From Ornithinimicrobium sp. (GTDB lineage Bacteria; Actinomycetota; Actinomycetes; Actinomycetales; Dermatophilaceae), in the NCBI RefSeq assembly GCF_030537745.1, contig NZ_JAUNVI010000003.1, positions 25,826 to 89,825 on the forward strand: a stretch of 64,000 bases of DNA, written 5' to 3'. Positions 33,369 to 41,665 of this stretch are shown piece after piece (within the stretch, counting starts at the first letter, position 1; each line of letters starts with the position of its first letter). The notes under the pieces were generated by a model. The model had not been told where the DNA came from and ran no database searches. It saw only the letters and a program-made list of their open reading frames with translations. Both the position numbers and the translations under genes were made by a program.

Positions 33369-34619
33369 TCACGATCCTCGAGTGGTCCAGTCAGTGGCCT
33401 TGGGCGAGGACAGCGCCACCAGCACCAAGATCGCGACCATGGCGCCCAGCGCGTGCCCCGACTGCAGGACGGTGGAGTCGTAGACGAGACCACCGAGGTG
33501 CGTCAGTCCCACGAACGCGGCCACCGCAAGCAGCACCCGCCGGGCCAGAGCACTGCGCGCATACATCGTGAACGACATCACCGCGATGACGAGGGATCCG
33601 ACCAGTGTCGTGGCGGCGAGGGTGTGGTCGGCGTCGATCTGCCACCTCGTCCGAAGCGTCGACCACGCGACGAAGGGGACCACGACCAGGTTGATCAGCG
33701 CAGGCAGCCAGACCTGGAGCGGCACGCCGCTCGGCGGTCCTGGCCGAAGGTCAGGGGCGGCTGGGTCGGGCACGACCGCGGTGACGTCGAGGATCGGCAG
33801 GTCGCCGTCGGTGTGCACGCTGTCACCGCCCCCGTTGCGGGAGTGGTAACTGGTGGTGAAGTCGCGCAGCACATCGACCGTGACGGCCGGTTCGGCGCGC
33901 GTGACCGTCTCGATGATGAAGTCCCGCTCCACATCGATGTCGGCGTCGATCTTGTGGGTGATCTGGAGGGTGAACAGCGACAGCCCCACCCGACGGTCGT
34001 AGGTGCCGCCAGCAAGCCAGTCCACGTGGGCGCCGCCGGGCAGCGGCCAGCCCTCCGGCGTCCGCCAGAACCGGACATGGTGCCGTTGTGCGGGGTTGCC
34101 CTCCACCTCCTGCTGGTAGGCAGCGTCCTGGCTGCGATCAAAAAGCAGCAGTGGACTGACTGGCGCCGTGGGATAGCTACGTCGGGTCAGGGTGGATCGG
34201 ACGATCGCGATCGAGCTTTGCAACGTCACCGGGTCCGCCAGGATCCAGCCGGCCTGGTGCATCACGGTCGCCAACTGCTCCCCCGTGCCTCGGACGGCCA
34301 GGTTGAGAGGGTCTCCAAGCAGTCCGTCACTGGTCCGGGTGCGGCCAATGAAGTAGTCCGGAACATAGATCGCGGCCATCATCCGGTTGAGCCGCGGCAG
34401 CGCGAGGTAGGCCAGGACCCCCCACATCAGGACCAAAGCCAGCACGCTGACCCAGCTCAGCCTCGGGGTGAGGACGGCCAGCACGATCGCCAGCCACACC
34501 GCGCCGAGCGTGCCGAGGAAGAAGAAGACCCTGTCGTAGATTCGGATTTTCGCCTGCCGGGTCACCGGGGTGTCGAAGACCTTCTCCGGCAATGCCTCTC
34601 GATCAGCAGTTCCTGACAT
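33369..34619 (-). CDS. LssY C-terminal domain membrane protein
   Basis: A 416-residue protein. Two hydrophobic segments near residues 32-52 and 56-75 precede a soluble region with the LssY-C pattern: D-P-L-N-L-A-V-R-G-T-G-E-Q-L, the P-V-S-P-L-L-L-F-D-R-S-Q-D segment, and H-H-V-R-F-W-R-T-P. About four further hydrophobic segments follow near the C-terminus. In Legionella LssY this domain is attached to a PAP2-type phosphatase; here it stands without PAP2, between its own membrane helices. Function is unknown. The start ATG 34619 is about 200 bp from the divergent cupin gene. Confidence 0.78.
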   Translation of the reverse strand: MSGTADREALPEKVFDTPVTRQAKIRIYDRVFFFLGTLGAVWLAIVLAVLTPRLSWVSVLALVLMWGVLAYLALPRLNRMMAAIYVPDYFIGRTRTSDGLLGDPLNLAVRGTGEQLATVMHQAGWILADPVTLQSSIAIVRSTLTRRSYPTAPVSPLLLFDRSQDAAYQQEVEGNPAQRHHVRFWRTPEGWPLPGGAHVDWLAGGTYDRRVGLSLFTLQITHKIDADIDVERDFIIETVTRAEPAVTVDVLRDFTTSYHSRNGGGDSVHTDGDLPILDVTAVVPDPAAPDLRPGPPSGVPLQVWLPALINLVVVPFVAWSTLRTRWQIDADHTLAATTLVGSLVIAVMSFTMYARSALARRVLLAVAAFVGLTHLGGLVYDSTVLQSGHALGAMVAILVLVALSSPKATDWTTRGS

Positions 34620-34700
34620 GGCCGCAGTCTGTCAGCATCACCCGTCGGACCGGCTGTAGGTGGCTGCAGCACAGGAAGAGGCCGGCTCCGCGCGAGGACA

Positions 34701-34718
34701 GCCCATGACATGATGGGC
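34701..34718. promoter_or_regulatory. Perfect inverted repeat upstream of the cupin gene
   Basis: GCCCAT (34701-34706) and ATGGGC (34713-34718) are perfect 6-bp arms around a 6-nt centre, in the divergent region between the LssY-C gene and the cupin gene. It could be an operator or an RNA hairpin in the cupin leader. Confidence 0.3.
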
Positions 34719-34820
34719 AGCCAGTGGCTGGGCCTTCGCCGTGACCGTCCCCAGCCAGCTAGAGATCTGAGCCACGTGCCGAGGGTATCGGCGCGGCGGC
34801 GCACAAGGAGCGTGGTCGTC

Positions 34821-35252
34821 GTGAGTCCTATCCCACCGGTCAACGGGTCTTCGCCGAGGCGCCAGCCGGACGCCAGCCCAGCCACCGATCTGCAACGAGA
34901 CCGCCGTGACGACGTTTTCGTCGTCGAGCGGCCCTGGGGGCAGTTTCAGCAGTTCGTCACGGACCAGCACGCGACCGTGAAAACCATGCTGGTCAAGCCA
35001 GGACACCGGCTTTCTTTGCAGTGGCATCGGGCCCGAAGCGAGATGTGGCAGGTGGTCCACGGACCCGTCCTGGTCACTGTCGGTGAGGAGACGTGGGAGG
35101 CACAGGTCGGCGAATTGATCTGGATCCCGCAGGGCACCCTCCACCGGCTTGAGGGTGTGAGCGACAAGGAGGGGCTGGTCCTGGAGGTCGCTTTTGGCCA
35201 GTTCGACGAGGAGGACATCGTCCGCATCGAGGACGACTACAGCCGTTCCTAA
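34821..35252 (+). CDS. Cupin protein, mannose-6-phosphate isomerase type II-like
   Basis: A 143-residue single-domain cupin. Residues V-E-R-P-W-G-Q-F-Q-Q-F and K-M-L-V-K-P-G-H-R-L-S-L-Q-W-H-x-x-R-S-E-M-W match the phosphomannose isomerase type II domain normally found at the C-terminus of GDP-mannose pyrophosphorylase fusions. Metal ligands His and Glu (L-Q-W-H, S-E-x-W) and the later G-T-L-H-R-L-E histidine are present. Here the pyrophosphorylase domain is absent. GTG 34821 is proposed because AAGGAG lies 10 nt upstream; the frame extends further to 34710. It is convergent with the LacI-type gene. Confidence 0.78.
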   Translation: MSPIPPVNGSSPRRQPDASPATDLQRDRRDDVFVVERPWGQFQQFVTDQHATVKTMLVKPGHRLSLQWHRARSEMWQVVHGPVLVTVGEETWEAQVGELIWIPQGTLHRLEGVSDKEGLVLEVAFGQFDEEDIVRIEDDYSRS

Positions 35253-35270
35253 CCCTTGCACGGCCGGGTG

Positions 35271-36356
35271 TTACGCGCGGGGAACGACCACAGATCCTCG
35301 CTCGATGAGCGTGGTCGGTAGGAGGATCACCTCCGGTGACCCGGCCTCGCCCTCGATCCTGTTGATGAGCGATTCTGCTGCGCGGGTGCCGATCTCATAG
35401 GCCGGCTGCTCGATGACAGTGATGGGCGGCTGAACGACGGGGGCCCACTCCGAGTCGTCGAACCCCAGGAGCGAGATATCGTCCGGCATGACGTAGCCGG
35501 CAGCGCGAATGGCGTGCAAGGCGCCCAGCGTTTGTATAGAGTCCGACGTCAGGATCGCGGTCGGATCGGCGCCGGACTCCAACAGTTTGGTGACGGCCTC
35601 GGAAGCAGCGATCCGGTGGAACTCCGCGGGCACCTGCAGGAGCTCGTCAGGCTGCACCCCGGCTTCGAGCAAAGCTCGGTAATGACCGACGACGCGCCCC
35701 TCCGCAGGCGTCTCTCCTAACTGGGGCTGGTCGGGGGCGTGCGCAAGCGCACGCCTCATGATCTCCGGCTTGACCCCGGACAGGATCGCGATGCGGGTAT
35801 GCCCCGCGTCCAGTAAGAACTTCGTTGCGTCGTAACCGGCCTGTCGGTTGTCGATCCCGACGCTCTGCACCGAGAGGCCGGCGACGGTTCGGTCGAGGAG
35901 CACGAGCGAGGCCCCCGAGTCAACGGCGGCGAGCAGGTGCGCAGCGTCGTCCACGTCGGCCGGGCAGACCACCAATCCCTCGACACGGCGGCCGCGCATC
36001 ACCTCGACAGCATCCCGCTCCAGGTCCACGTCCTCATCCGTGTTGGCGAGCAGGACGTCATAGCCACGCTCTCGCGCCACGTGGGAGATGCCGCGCAGCG
36101 CGCGGACGAAGAAGTCGTTCTCGATGTCGGAGAGCACGACACCGATGGTGCGGGTCCGGCCGGTGATCATGCTCCGTGCCACCCTGTTGACTCGGTAGCC
36201 CAGGGCCTCGGCAGCAGCCCGCACCGCCTCTGCCGAGGCGGCGCTCACGGAGCCATAGCCACCGAGCGCGCGCGCTGCCGTGGCTCGTGAAACCCCCGCG
36301 ACCCGGGCGACGTCGGTGACCGTGGTCGACCCACCTCGCTTGGCGGTCGAGGTCAT
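35271..36356 (-). CDS. LacI family transcriptional repressor of the fructosamine operon
   Basis: A 361-residue LacI/GalR regulator. The N-terminal HTH reads T-V-T-D-V-A-R-V-A-G-V-S-R-A-T-A-A-R-A-L, followed by the hinge helix around N-R-V-A-R-S-M. A periplasmic-binding-like effector domain begins at T-I-G-V-V-L-S-D-I. ATG 36356 is chosen because AGGAGG stands 8 nt upstream; the frame reaches 36398. It is divergent from the SIS-kinase-ABC operon, and two dyads of LacI type with a central CG lie over that promoter. It most likely represses the operon until a sugar-amine intermediate binds. Confidence 0.9.
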   Translation of the reverse strand: MTSTAKRGGSTTVTDVARVAGVSRATAARALGGYGSVSAASAEAVRAAAEALGYRVNRVARSMITGRTRTIGVVLSDIENDFFVRALRGISHVARERGYDVLLANTDEDVDLERDAVEVMRGRRVEGLVVCPADVDDAAHLLAAVDSGASLVLLDRTVAGLSVQSVGIDNRQAGYDATKFLLDAGHTRIAILSGVKPEIMRRALAHAPDQPQLGETPAEGRVVGHYRALLEAGVQPDELLQVPAEFHRIAASEAVTKLLESGADPTAILTSDSIQTLGALHAIRAAGYVMPDDISLLGFDDSEWAPVVQPPITVIEQPAYEIGTRAAESLINRIEGEAGSPEVILLPTTLIERGSVVVPRA

Positions 36357-36406
36357 CTTTGCCCTCCTGTCGACGAACTCGGCCAAAACTTTTCTCACCG
36401 TACCCC

Positions 36407-36435
36407 TTGACGCAGAAGATCCACTCTGAGATCGT
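36407..36435 (+). promoter_or_regulatory. Sigma-70-type promoter of the SIS/fructosamine operon
   Basis: TTGACG (36407-36412) is a near-consensus -35 element. Seventeen nucleotides later the -10 region (around 36430-36435, GATCGT) is poor and lies inside the first LacI-type operator. Transcription would begin near 36442, between the two operators. The -35 is clear; the exact -10 is uncertain. Confidence 0.5.
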
Positions 36436-36440
36436 TCTCA
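36427..36440. promoter_or_regulatory. LacI-type operator 1
   Basis: TGAGATCGTTCTCA is a 14-bp dyad with perfect TGAGA/TCTCA arms around a central CG step, the form usual for LacI-family operators. It overlaps the -10 region of the SIS operon promoter. Its centre is 24 bp from that of operator 2. Confidence 0.8.
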
Positions 36441-36450
36441 CCAACATCGT

Positions 36451-36464
36451 TGAGATCGCTCTCA
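36451..36464. promoter_or_regulatory. LacI-type operator 2
   Basis: TGAGATCGCTCTCA differs from operator 1 at one central base. It lies in the 5' untranslated region, just ahead of the AAGGAGAA ribosome-binding site (36468-36475). Binding here would block elongation or add cooperatively to operator 1. Confidence 0.8.
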
Positions 36465-36481
36465 TACCAAGGAGAACCTAC

Positions 36482-37477
36482 ATGGCAGCGCAGCCAGTCA
36501 AGCCCATCGACCCCGAGGACCTCGAACGCGCACAGGCGACCGTCGCGCTTCGCGAAGAGCTCGATGCATACGTCAAATCACTCGTCGAGGGAGGGCTGCG
36601 CAACGTCTACTTCGTCGGGGCCGGTGGCTCCCTCATCTGCAGCTACCCGGGCCACTACGTCCTGACCCAGCGCGGCGACACCCCGGCGTTCCAGGCGCAG
36701 TCCGACGAGTTCAACACCGCCCCGCCAGCAGCGATGGGCCCCGGTTCCCTGGTGGTGCTGGCTTCCTACACCGGCACGACGAAAGAGACCGTGGCGGCGG
36801 CCAAGACCGCCAAGGACGCAGGCGCCACCGTCGTCACCGCGGCCAAGGCGGGCACCCCACTGGCCGAGGCCTCCACCCGCAACTTCGTCGCCAAGAGCGA
36901 CTTCTTCGAGCTCATGCTCGCCTACGCGGTGCTCAAGGCCACCGGGAAGGTTGACAACGACGACGCGATCGCCTCCTCGCTGGCGGCCCTCCCCCAGGCG
37001 ATCCGCAGCGCCGCCGAGCAGTCGGAGGACCACCTCGCCCAGATCGCCGAGAAGTTCAAGGACGACGAGATCACTTACGTGCTCGGCTCCGGCCCGAACG
37101 AGGCATGGGCTTACGGCCTGGCCATGTGCTACCTGCAAGAGATGCAGTGGAAGCACGCCGCGGGATTCAACGCTGGCGAGTTCTTTCAGGGGGCGTTCGA
37201 GGTCGTCGACGATGAGTCTGCCGTCATCCTTCTCATGGCGGAGGACAACTCACGGCCACTGGCCGAGCGCGCAAAAACGTTCCTCGACACCTATGGCAAA
37301 CGGTCGGAGTGCATCGATACGGCCGGCTTGGAGCTGGACGGCGTAGACCCCGAGTTGCGCGCGGATCTGACCCCGCTCGTGATCGCTGGCCTGTGCTCAC
37401 GTCTCGCGCAGCACTACGAGGCGGCGCGCGGCCACGACCTCAAGCAGCGCAAGTACATGTTCAAAGTCGAGTACTGA
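36482..37477 (+). CDS. SIS-domain protein, fructosamine-6-phosphate deglycase (FrlB-like)
   Basis: A 331-residue protein with two SIS sugar-isomerase domains. The first has V-Y-F-V-G-A-G-G-S-L near residues 40-49 and L-V-V-L-A-S-Y-T-G-T-T-K-E-T. The second begins at T-Y-V-L-G-S-G-P-N, with the FrlB-like active-site stretch L-Q-E-M-Q-W-K-H-x-x-x-F-N-A-G-E-F-F-Q-G. FrlB-type enzymes cleave fructoselysine-6-phosphate to glucose-6-phosphate and lysine. ATG 36482 is preceded by AAGGAGAA. First gene of the LacI-controlled operon; the kinase two genes downstream fits the same pathway. The exact amine is unknown. Confidence 0.83.
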   Translation: MAAQPVKPIDPEDLERAQATVALREELDAYVKSLVEGGLRNVYFVGAGGSLICSYPGHYVLTQRGDTPAFQAQSDEFNTAPPAAMGPGSLVVLASYTGTTKETVAAAKTAKDAGATVVTAAKAGTPLAEASTRNFVAKSDFFELMLAYAVLKATGKVDNDDAIASSLAALPQAIRSAAEQSEDHLAQIAEKFKDDEITYVLGSGPNEAWAYGLAMCYLQEMQWKHAAGFNAGEFFQGAFEVVDDESAVILLMAEDNSRPLAERAKTFLDTYGKRSECIDTAGLELDGVDPELRADLTPLVIAGLCSRLAQHYEAARGHDLKQRKYMFKVEY

Positions 37478-37490
37478 GAGGCCCTGGACC

Positions 37491-38504
37491 GTGCTCAACT
37501 TCGATCCAGATCGCTACGTCCGCATCCAGCAGGGTGCCGTCGGCACCGCTCCTGCGCTCGCAGAGATCGTCGACCGGGAGCTCGAGCGTGGCCTGGACAG
37601 CGTCCTCTTCCTCGGGGCGGGCGGGGCCGGATTCCTCATGGATCCGGCTGCCGAGCTGCTCGCAGCACGCTCGACCCTCCCGACGCGCAGGCTAGTGGGT
37701 GGTGAGCTCGTCGCTGCGGGTTCCAGCCTGCTGGGGCCAGGCACCCTGGTCGTCGTCCCGTCATTGTCCGGCACCACGCCGGACGCGTTGGAGCACATCG
37801 CCACCGCGAAGGCAGCAGGCGCGCGGGTCCTCGCGCTCGTCGGCGACGCAGACACCCCGGTGGCCCAGGCGAGCGACCACGTGGTCGCCAACAGGGCCGC
37901 GGACGACACCAGCAGCGAGTCTTTCTACCTCCAGTCACAGATCCTTGCCGTGACCCTGCTTCAACGTCGCGGCGAGTGGTCGGCGGCAACGGCATACCTA
38001 GAAGGCCTGCAGGGCGTTCCTGAGGCACTCCTGTCGATTAAGGAGCACTCCGAAACGCGAGCGGAGGAGATCGCTCGCCACCTGGCCGAACACTCCTGGC
38101 ACATCTTCACCGGATCTGGTCCCAGCTGGACGGAGGCGCACTATTACGCGATGTGCATCCTGGAGGAGATGCAGTGGATACGGACCCGACCCGTCCACGC
38201 GTCCGACTTCTTCCACGGCACCCTCGAGCTCGTCGAACCGGACACCAGCATCGTGCTGCTCATCGGTGAAGGCCCGACCCGAGCGATGGATGAACGGGTG
38301 CGGGACTTCGTCAGCCAGATCACCGACCAGCTCGTCGTCCTCGACTCCACTGACCACGCGCTGCCGGGAGTGGACGACCGGCACCGGCACCTGCTCTCTC
38401 ACGTCGTCCATGCCGCGATGCTGCAGCGCGTGAGTGCCCACCTGGAGGTCATCCGTGATCACCCCTTGAGCACCCGCCGTTACTACCGTCGGGTGTCCTA
38501 CTGA
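37491..38504 (+). CDS. Second SIS-domain deglycase-like protein
   Basis: A 337-residue paralogue of the preceding protein with the same two-SIS layout: V-L-F-L-G-A-G-G-A-G-F, V-V-V-P-S-L-S-G-T-T-P-D-A, then I-F-T-G-S-G-P-S-W-T-E-A and E-E-M-Q-W-I-R-T-R-P-V-H-A-S-D-F-F-H-G-T-L-E. The active-site-like region differs from the first copy (H-A-S-D-F-F-H-G against N-A-G-E-F-F-Q-G), so substrate or subunit role may differ. Start GTG 37491 is 13 bp after the first SIS gene. The two could form a heteromer or act on different Amadori phosphates, as GfrE and GfrF do in Salmonella. Confidence 0.8.
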   Translation: MLNFDPDRYVRIQQGAVGTAPALAEIVDRELERGLDSVLFLGAGGAGFLMDPAAELLAARSTLPTRRLVGGELVAAGSSLLGPGTLVVVPSLSGTTPDALEHIATAKAAGARVLALVGDADTPVAQASDHVVANRAADDTSSESFYLQSQILAVTLLQRRGEWSAATAYLEGLQGVPEALLSIKEHSETRAEEIARHLAEHSWHIFTGSGPSWTEAHYYAMCILEEMQWIRTRPVHASDFFHGTLELVEPDTSIVLLIGEGPTRAMDERVRDFVSQITDQLVVLDSTDHALPGVDDRHRHLLSHVVHAAMLQRVSAHLEVIRDHPLSTRRYYRRVSY

Positions 38505-39349
38505 TGGGGAACGGCGCACCCCGCATCGTGGCGATCGGCGACAACGTCGTCGACTGTTACGTCGACCTCGGGTGGATGTATCCCGGGGGCAATGCCGTGA
38601 ACGTCGCCGTGCACGCCGCCCGACTTGGCATGCACACCGCCTATATCGGGGCGGTCGGCACCGACGAGGCAGGAGCGTGCGTGCGCAACGCGCTGCGAGA
38701 CGAAGGTGTCGACATCCTTCGGACGCGAGTCATCGAAGGGCCCAACGCCCGAGCGGTGGTCCACGTTGTCGACGGCAACCGGGTCTTCGGCGACGGCTCC
38801 GTCGGGGTCTCGCGATTCGTGCCGGCACCGGCGGACCTGGAACTGATCGCGGGCGCCGACCTCGTCCACACCGGCGACTGCTCGATGATGGAGGAGCACC
38901 TTGGAACGCTGCGCGAGCACGCGCAGTGGCTCAGCTTCGACTTCTCTGAGCAGCCCTGGGACTACATCGCCGAGCACGCGCCCCTGGTCGACATCGCTCT
39001 CTGCTCATTACCGTCCGGCGACTCGGTCGAGCACCGAGCCCGGGCCGTGGCAGGTCTCGGACCCCAGATCGTGGTCGTGACCCAGGGCCCGAGCGGAGCC
39101 AGTCTCCTGACTAAGGAGGGACTGCACCACTCCCCCGCAGGTCTAGGCCAGATCGTCGACACCCTCGGTGCGGGTGACGCCGCAGCTGCCCGCTTCCTCA
39201 CTGGGCTCATCAACGGCGAGTCCGCAGCCAGCGCCCTGGATGCTGCCACGGCGTATGCGACCACCGCCTGCACCGAATACGGCGCCTTCGGGCACCGAAC
39301 ACCTCTCACCTCTGCCATCGAAGTCAGACCCACTAAGGAGACAGTATGA
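38504..39349 (+). CDS. PfkB family kinase, fructoselysine-6-kinase (FrlD)-like
   Basis: A 281-residue ribokinase-family kinase. The N-terminus reads A-I-G-D-N-V-V-D-C-Y, like FrlD, and Y-P-G-G-N-A-V-N-V-A-V contacts the sugar. The C-terminal L-G-A-G-D-A-A-A-A-R carries the catalytic Asp225. It would phosphorylate the fructosamine at C6 after import, feeding the SIS deglycases. Its ATG overlaps the preceding stop by one base (TGATG), and its own stop overlaps the next gene by 4 bp, so the genes are tightly coupled. Confidence 0.85.
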   Translation: MGNGAPRIVAIGDNVVDCYVDLGWMYPGGNAVNVAVHAARLGMHTAYIGAVGTDEAGACVRNALRDEGVDILRTRVIEGPNARAVVHVVDGNRVFGDGSVGVSRFVPAPADLELIAGADLVHTGDCSMMEEHLGTLREHAQWLSFDFSEQPWDYIAEHAPLVDIALCSLPSGDSVEHRARAVAGLGPQIVVVTQGPSGASLLTKEGLHHSPAGLGQIVDTLGAGDAAAARFLTGLINGESAASALDAATAYATTACTEYGAFGHRTPLTSAIEVRPTKETV

Positions 39350-40701
39350 AAACCACCCGAGCCACGGCATACCTGGCCGCCCTCGCCCTCGGGCTGGGCT
39401 CGCTGGCCGCCTGTGCACCGAGCACGCCGGGCACCCCCGCCGGCGATAGTTCTTCAGCGGACGCGGCGGACCTTTCCTCACCGGCCGAAAAGAGCGGCAC
39501 CATCACCATGCTCACGAAGTTTGCCGCGCCTGAATACGCCCCTTACTTCGAGGCCGTGGTCGCTGCCTACGAGAAGGAGAACCCTGACGTCACGATCGAC
39601 CTCCAGCAGGTCGGGGATCAGCCCTATAAGGACAAGATCCGCGTGCTGTCGGCGTCCAAGGAGCTGCCCGACATCTACTTCTCCTGGGCCGGTGACTTCG
39701 CGAACAAGTTCGTGCGTGCCGGGCTGGCCGCGGATCTCTCCGGGGAGCTGGCACCAGACACCGAGTGGGGTGGCACCTTCGCCCCCGCAGCGCTCGAAGC
39801 CTTCGCCACCGATGGCAAGTACTACGGCGTCCCGATCAACCTTGACGCCAAGTACCTCGCCTACAGCGAGGCCGCCTTCGACAAGGCAGGCGTCGATGCA
39901 GTGCCCGCGACCTTCGCCGAGCTCCTGGATGCCTGCGGCAAGTTGACCGACGCCGGCTACACGCCGATCGCCTTCGGCAACCAGTACGGCTGGCCGGCAA
40001 TCCACTACATGACCCAGCTCAACGCCTTCAACGTCGCGCCGGACACGCTGGCCAAGGACTATAACCCGGCATCGGGCGAATTCACCGACGCCGGCTACGT
40101 GACCGCGCTGGCGCAGATGAAGTCGCTGTCGGACGCGTGCTTCAACGATGGCGTCAACGGCCTGTCGCACGAGGTGGCTCAGGCCAACCTGATGTCGGGT
40201 AAGGCCGCGATGCAGTACATCGAGATCGTCGAGTTCCCCACGCTCGTGGGCGAGGATGTCGACCCTGCGTTCAAGGACAACTGGTCCTTCTTCCGCCTGC
40301 CCCCGGCTGACGACGCGGCTGGCAGCACGACCACCCTGACTGGTGCGCCAGATGGCTTCATGGTCAACCAGGGCAGTGAGAACCCAGCCCTGGCGCTCGA
40401 CTTCCTCAAGTTCATGACCAACATGGACAACGCGACCAAGCTGACAACCGACATCGGCTGGCTGTCCCCGGTCGAGGGTGCGGCCGAGAAGGCAGGCTCC
40501 TTCCCCCAGCTCCAGGAGGGACTGAAGGACATCGGCACTGCTGACGACTTCGCGATCTGGCTGGACACCGTGGTGAACGCCGACGTGGCGGCCGCCTACC
40601 TCGCCGGGGTCCAAGGTCTGCTCGACGAGTCGCAGACGCCCGAAGACGTCATGAAGAGCGTCCAGAAGGCCGCTGCCGACGCCAAGAAGTCCGTGGGCTG
40701 A
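39346..40701 (+). CDS. Sugar ABC transporter substrate-binding lipoprotein (family 1)
   Basis: A 451-residue extracellular solute-binding protein of the MalE/family-1 type. The signal has basic residues, a hydrophobic core and a lipobox L-A-A-C with Cys about residue 23, followed by a Ser/Ala/Pro-rich linker. The mature part shows the typical I-T-M-L-T-K-F-A-A-P-E-Y and D-I-Y-F-S-W-A-G-D segments. In this operon it probably binds a fructosamine compound outside the cell. It overlaps the kinase gene by 4 bp and is followed by a strong GC hairpin before the permease genes. Confidence 0.88.
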   Translation: MKTTRATAYLAALALGLGSLAACAPSTPGTPAGDSSSADAADLSSPAEKSGTITMLTKFAAPEYAPYFEAVVAAYEKENPDVTIDLQQVGDQPYKDKIRVLSASKELPDIYFSWAGDFANKFVRAGLAADLSGELAPDTEWGGTFAPAALEAFATDGKYYGVPINLDAKYLAYSEAAFDKAGVDAVPATFAELLDACGKLTDAGYTPIAFGNQYGWPAIHYMTQLNAFNVAPDTLAKDYNPASGEFTDAGYVTALAQMKSLSDACFNDGVNGLSHEVAQANLMSGKAAMQYIEIVEFPTLVGEDVDPAFKDNWSFFRLPPADDAAGSTTTLTGAPDGFMVNQGSENPALALDFLKFMTNMDNATKLTTDIGWLSPVEGAAEKAGSFPQLQEGLKDIGTADDFAIWLDTVVNADVAAAYLAGVQGLLDESQTPEDVMKSVQKAAADAKKSVG

Positions 40702-40712
40702 CCTCGGACACT

Positions 40713-40743
40713 CGGCCGGGGCGGCTCGACGCCGCCCCGGCCG
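40713..40743 (+). terminator. Intercistronic GC-rich hairpin after the sugar-binding-protein gene
   Basis: CGGCCGGGGCGGC (40713-40725) pairs perfectly with GCCGCCCCGGCCG (40731-40743) around a 5-nt loop. It stands between the binding-protein stop and the first permease gene. Such structures usually protect the upstream message or partly terminate, giving more binding protein than permease. No T-tract is present. Confidence 0.7.
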
Positions 40744-40777
40744 GCCACCGAGGGATCCTTCAACAGGAAGGCACGCG

Positions 40778-41665
40778 ATGAGACGATCACTTCGGCGATC
40801 GGCCGGTTGGTGGTGGTTGCTGCCTGCGCTCGCCCTTCTCGGGACGTTCGTCTATTACCCGATCTTCTCCAACTTCCAGCTCAGCCTGTACCGCTGGAAC
40901 GCCTTCTCGACCACACCCGTGTTCGTCGGCCTGGACAACTATCGGGAGGCGTTCGGTGACGCTGTCTTCTGGCGTGCCATCGTCAACAACACCTCGTATG
41001 CCGTGGTGTCCTTGGTCTTCCAAGTGGCCTTCGCGCTGGTGCTGGCGGCGATCCTGGAGGAGGCGGTGCACCAGAGGCTGAAAGGCTTCCTGCGCACCCT
41101 CTATTTCGTGCCGGCCGTCATCTCCATCACGGTGGCCGGCATCCTGTTCAGCTTTATCTACAACCCCGAGTTCGGCCTGCTCAACGCGCTGTTGCGGGCC
41201 GTCGGCCTCGGTGAATTCACACACGCCTGGCTGGGCGAGCAGTCGACGGCGATCTGGTCGATCATCGCCATGAGCCAGTGGCAGAACTTTGGCTATTGCG
41301 CGGTCCTCTTCGTGGTCGCCATCCAGCGCATCCCGCGCGAGTACTACGAGGCGGCCAAGGTCGACGGTGCGGGGCCGGTCCGCACCTTCTTCCTGGTGAC
41401 GATCCCCTTGGTGCGGGAGATGACAACCCTGCTCATCATCCTGACCGTCTCGGGGTCCTTCCTCGTCTTCAACGAGGTCATGGTCATGACGGCCGGTGGC
41501 CCCGCGAACTCCACCCACGTGCTGGGCACGTGGCTCTATTTCAACGCGTTCATGGCCGATGACATGGGGTATGCGTCGGCGATCGCCACGGTCATCTTCG
41601 CCATTACCTTTGTCCTTGCTGTCGGACAACTTGCCTACGCCAAGAAGAAGCGGGTGGAAGTCTGA
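40778..41665 (+). CDS. Sugar ABC transporter permease (MalF/UgpA type)
   Basis: A 295-residue membrane protein with six hydrophobic segments. The N-terminal helix is followed by F-S-N-F-Q-L-S-L-Y-R-W. The EAA loop reads Y-E-A-A-K-V-D-G-A-G-P-V-R-T-F-F-L-V-T-I-P-L near residue 190, the ATPase docking site. It forms a heterodimeric channel with the next gene product. No ATPase gene lies in the operon, so a shared MsiK-type ATPase encoded elsewhere is likely, as is common in actinobacteria. Confidence 0.9.
   Translation: MRRSLRRSAGWWWLLPALALLGTFVYYPIFSNFQLSLYRWNAFSTTPVFVGLDNYREAFGDAVFWRAIVNNTSYAVVSLVFQVAFALVLAAILEEAVHQRLKGFLRTLYFVPAVISITVAGILFSFIYNPEFGLLNALLRAVGLGEFTHAWLGEQSTAIWSIIAMSQWQNFGYCAVLFVVAIQRIPREYYEAAKVDGAGPVRTFFLVTIPLVREMTTLLIILTVSGSFLVFNEVMVMTAGGPANSTHVLGTWLYFNAFMADDMGYASAIATVIFAITFVLAVGQLAYAKKKRVEV

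Noticed and set aside
33355..33371. Short hairpin ACCCC/GGGGT at the end of the LssY-C gene as a terminator
   Set aside because: The stem is only five pairs and overlaps the stop codon; too weak to report as a feature.
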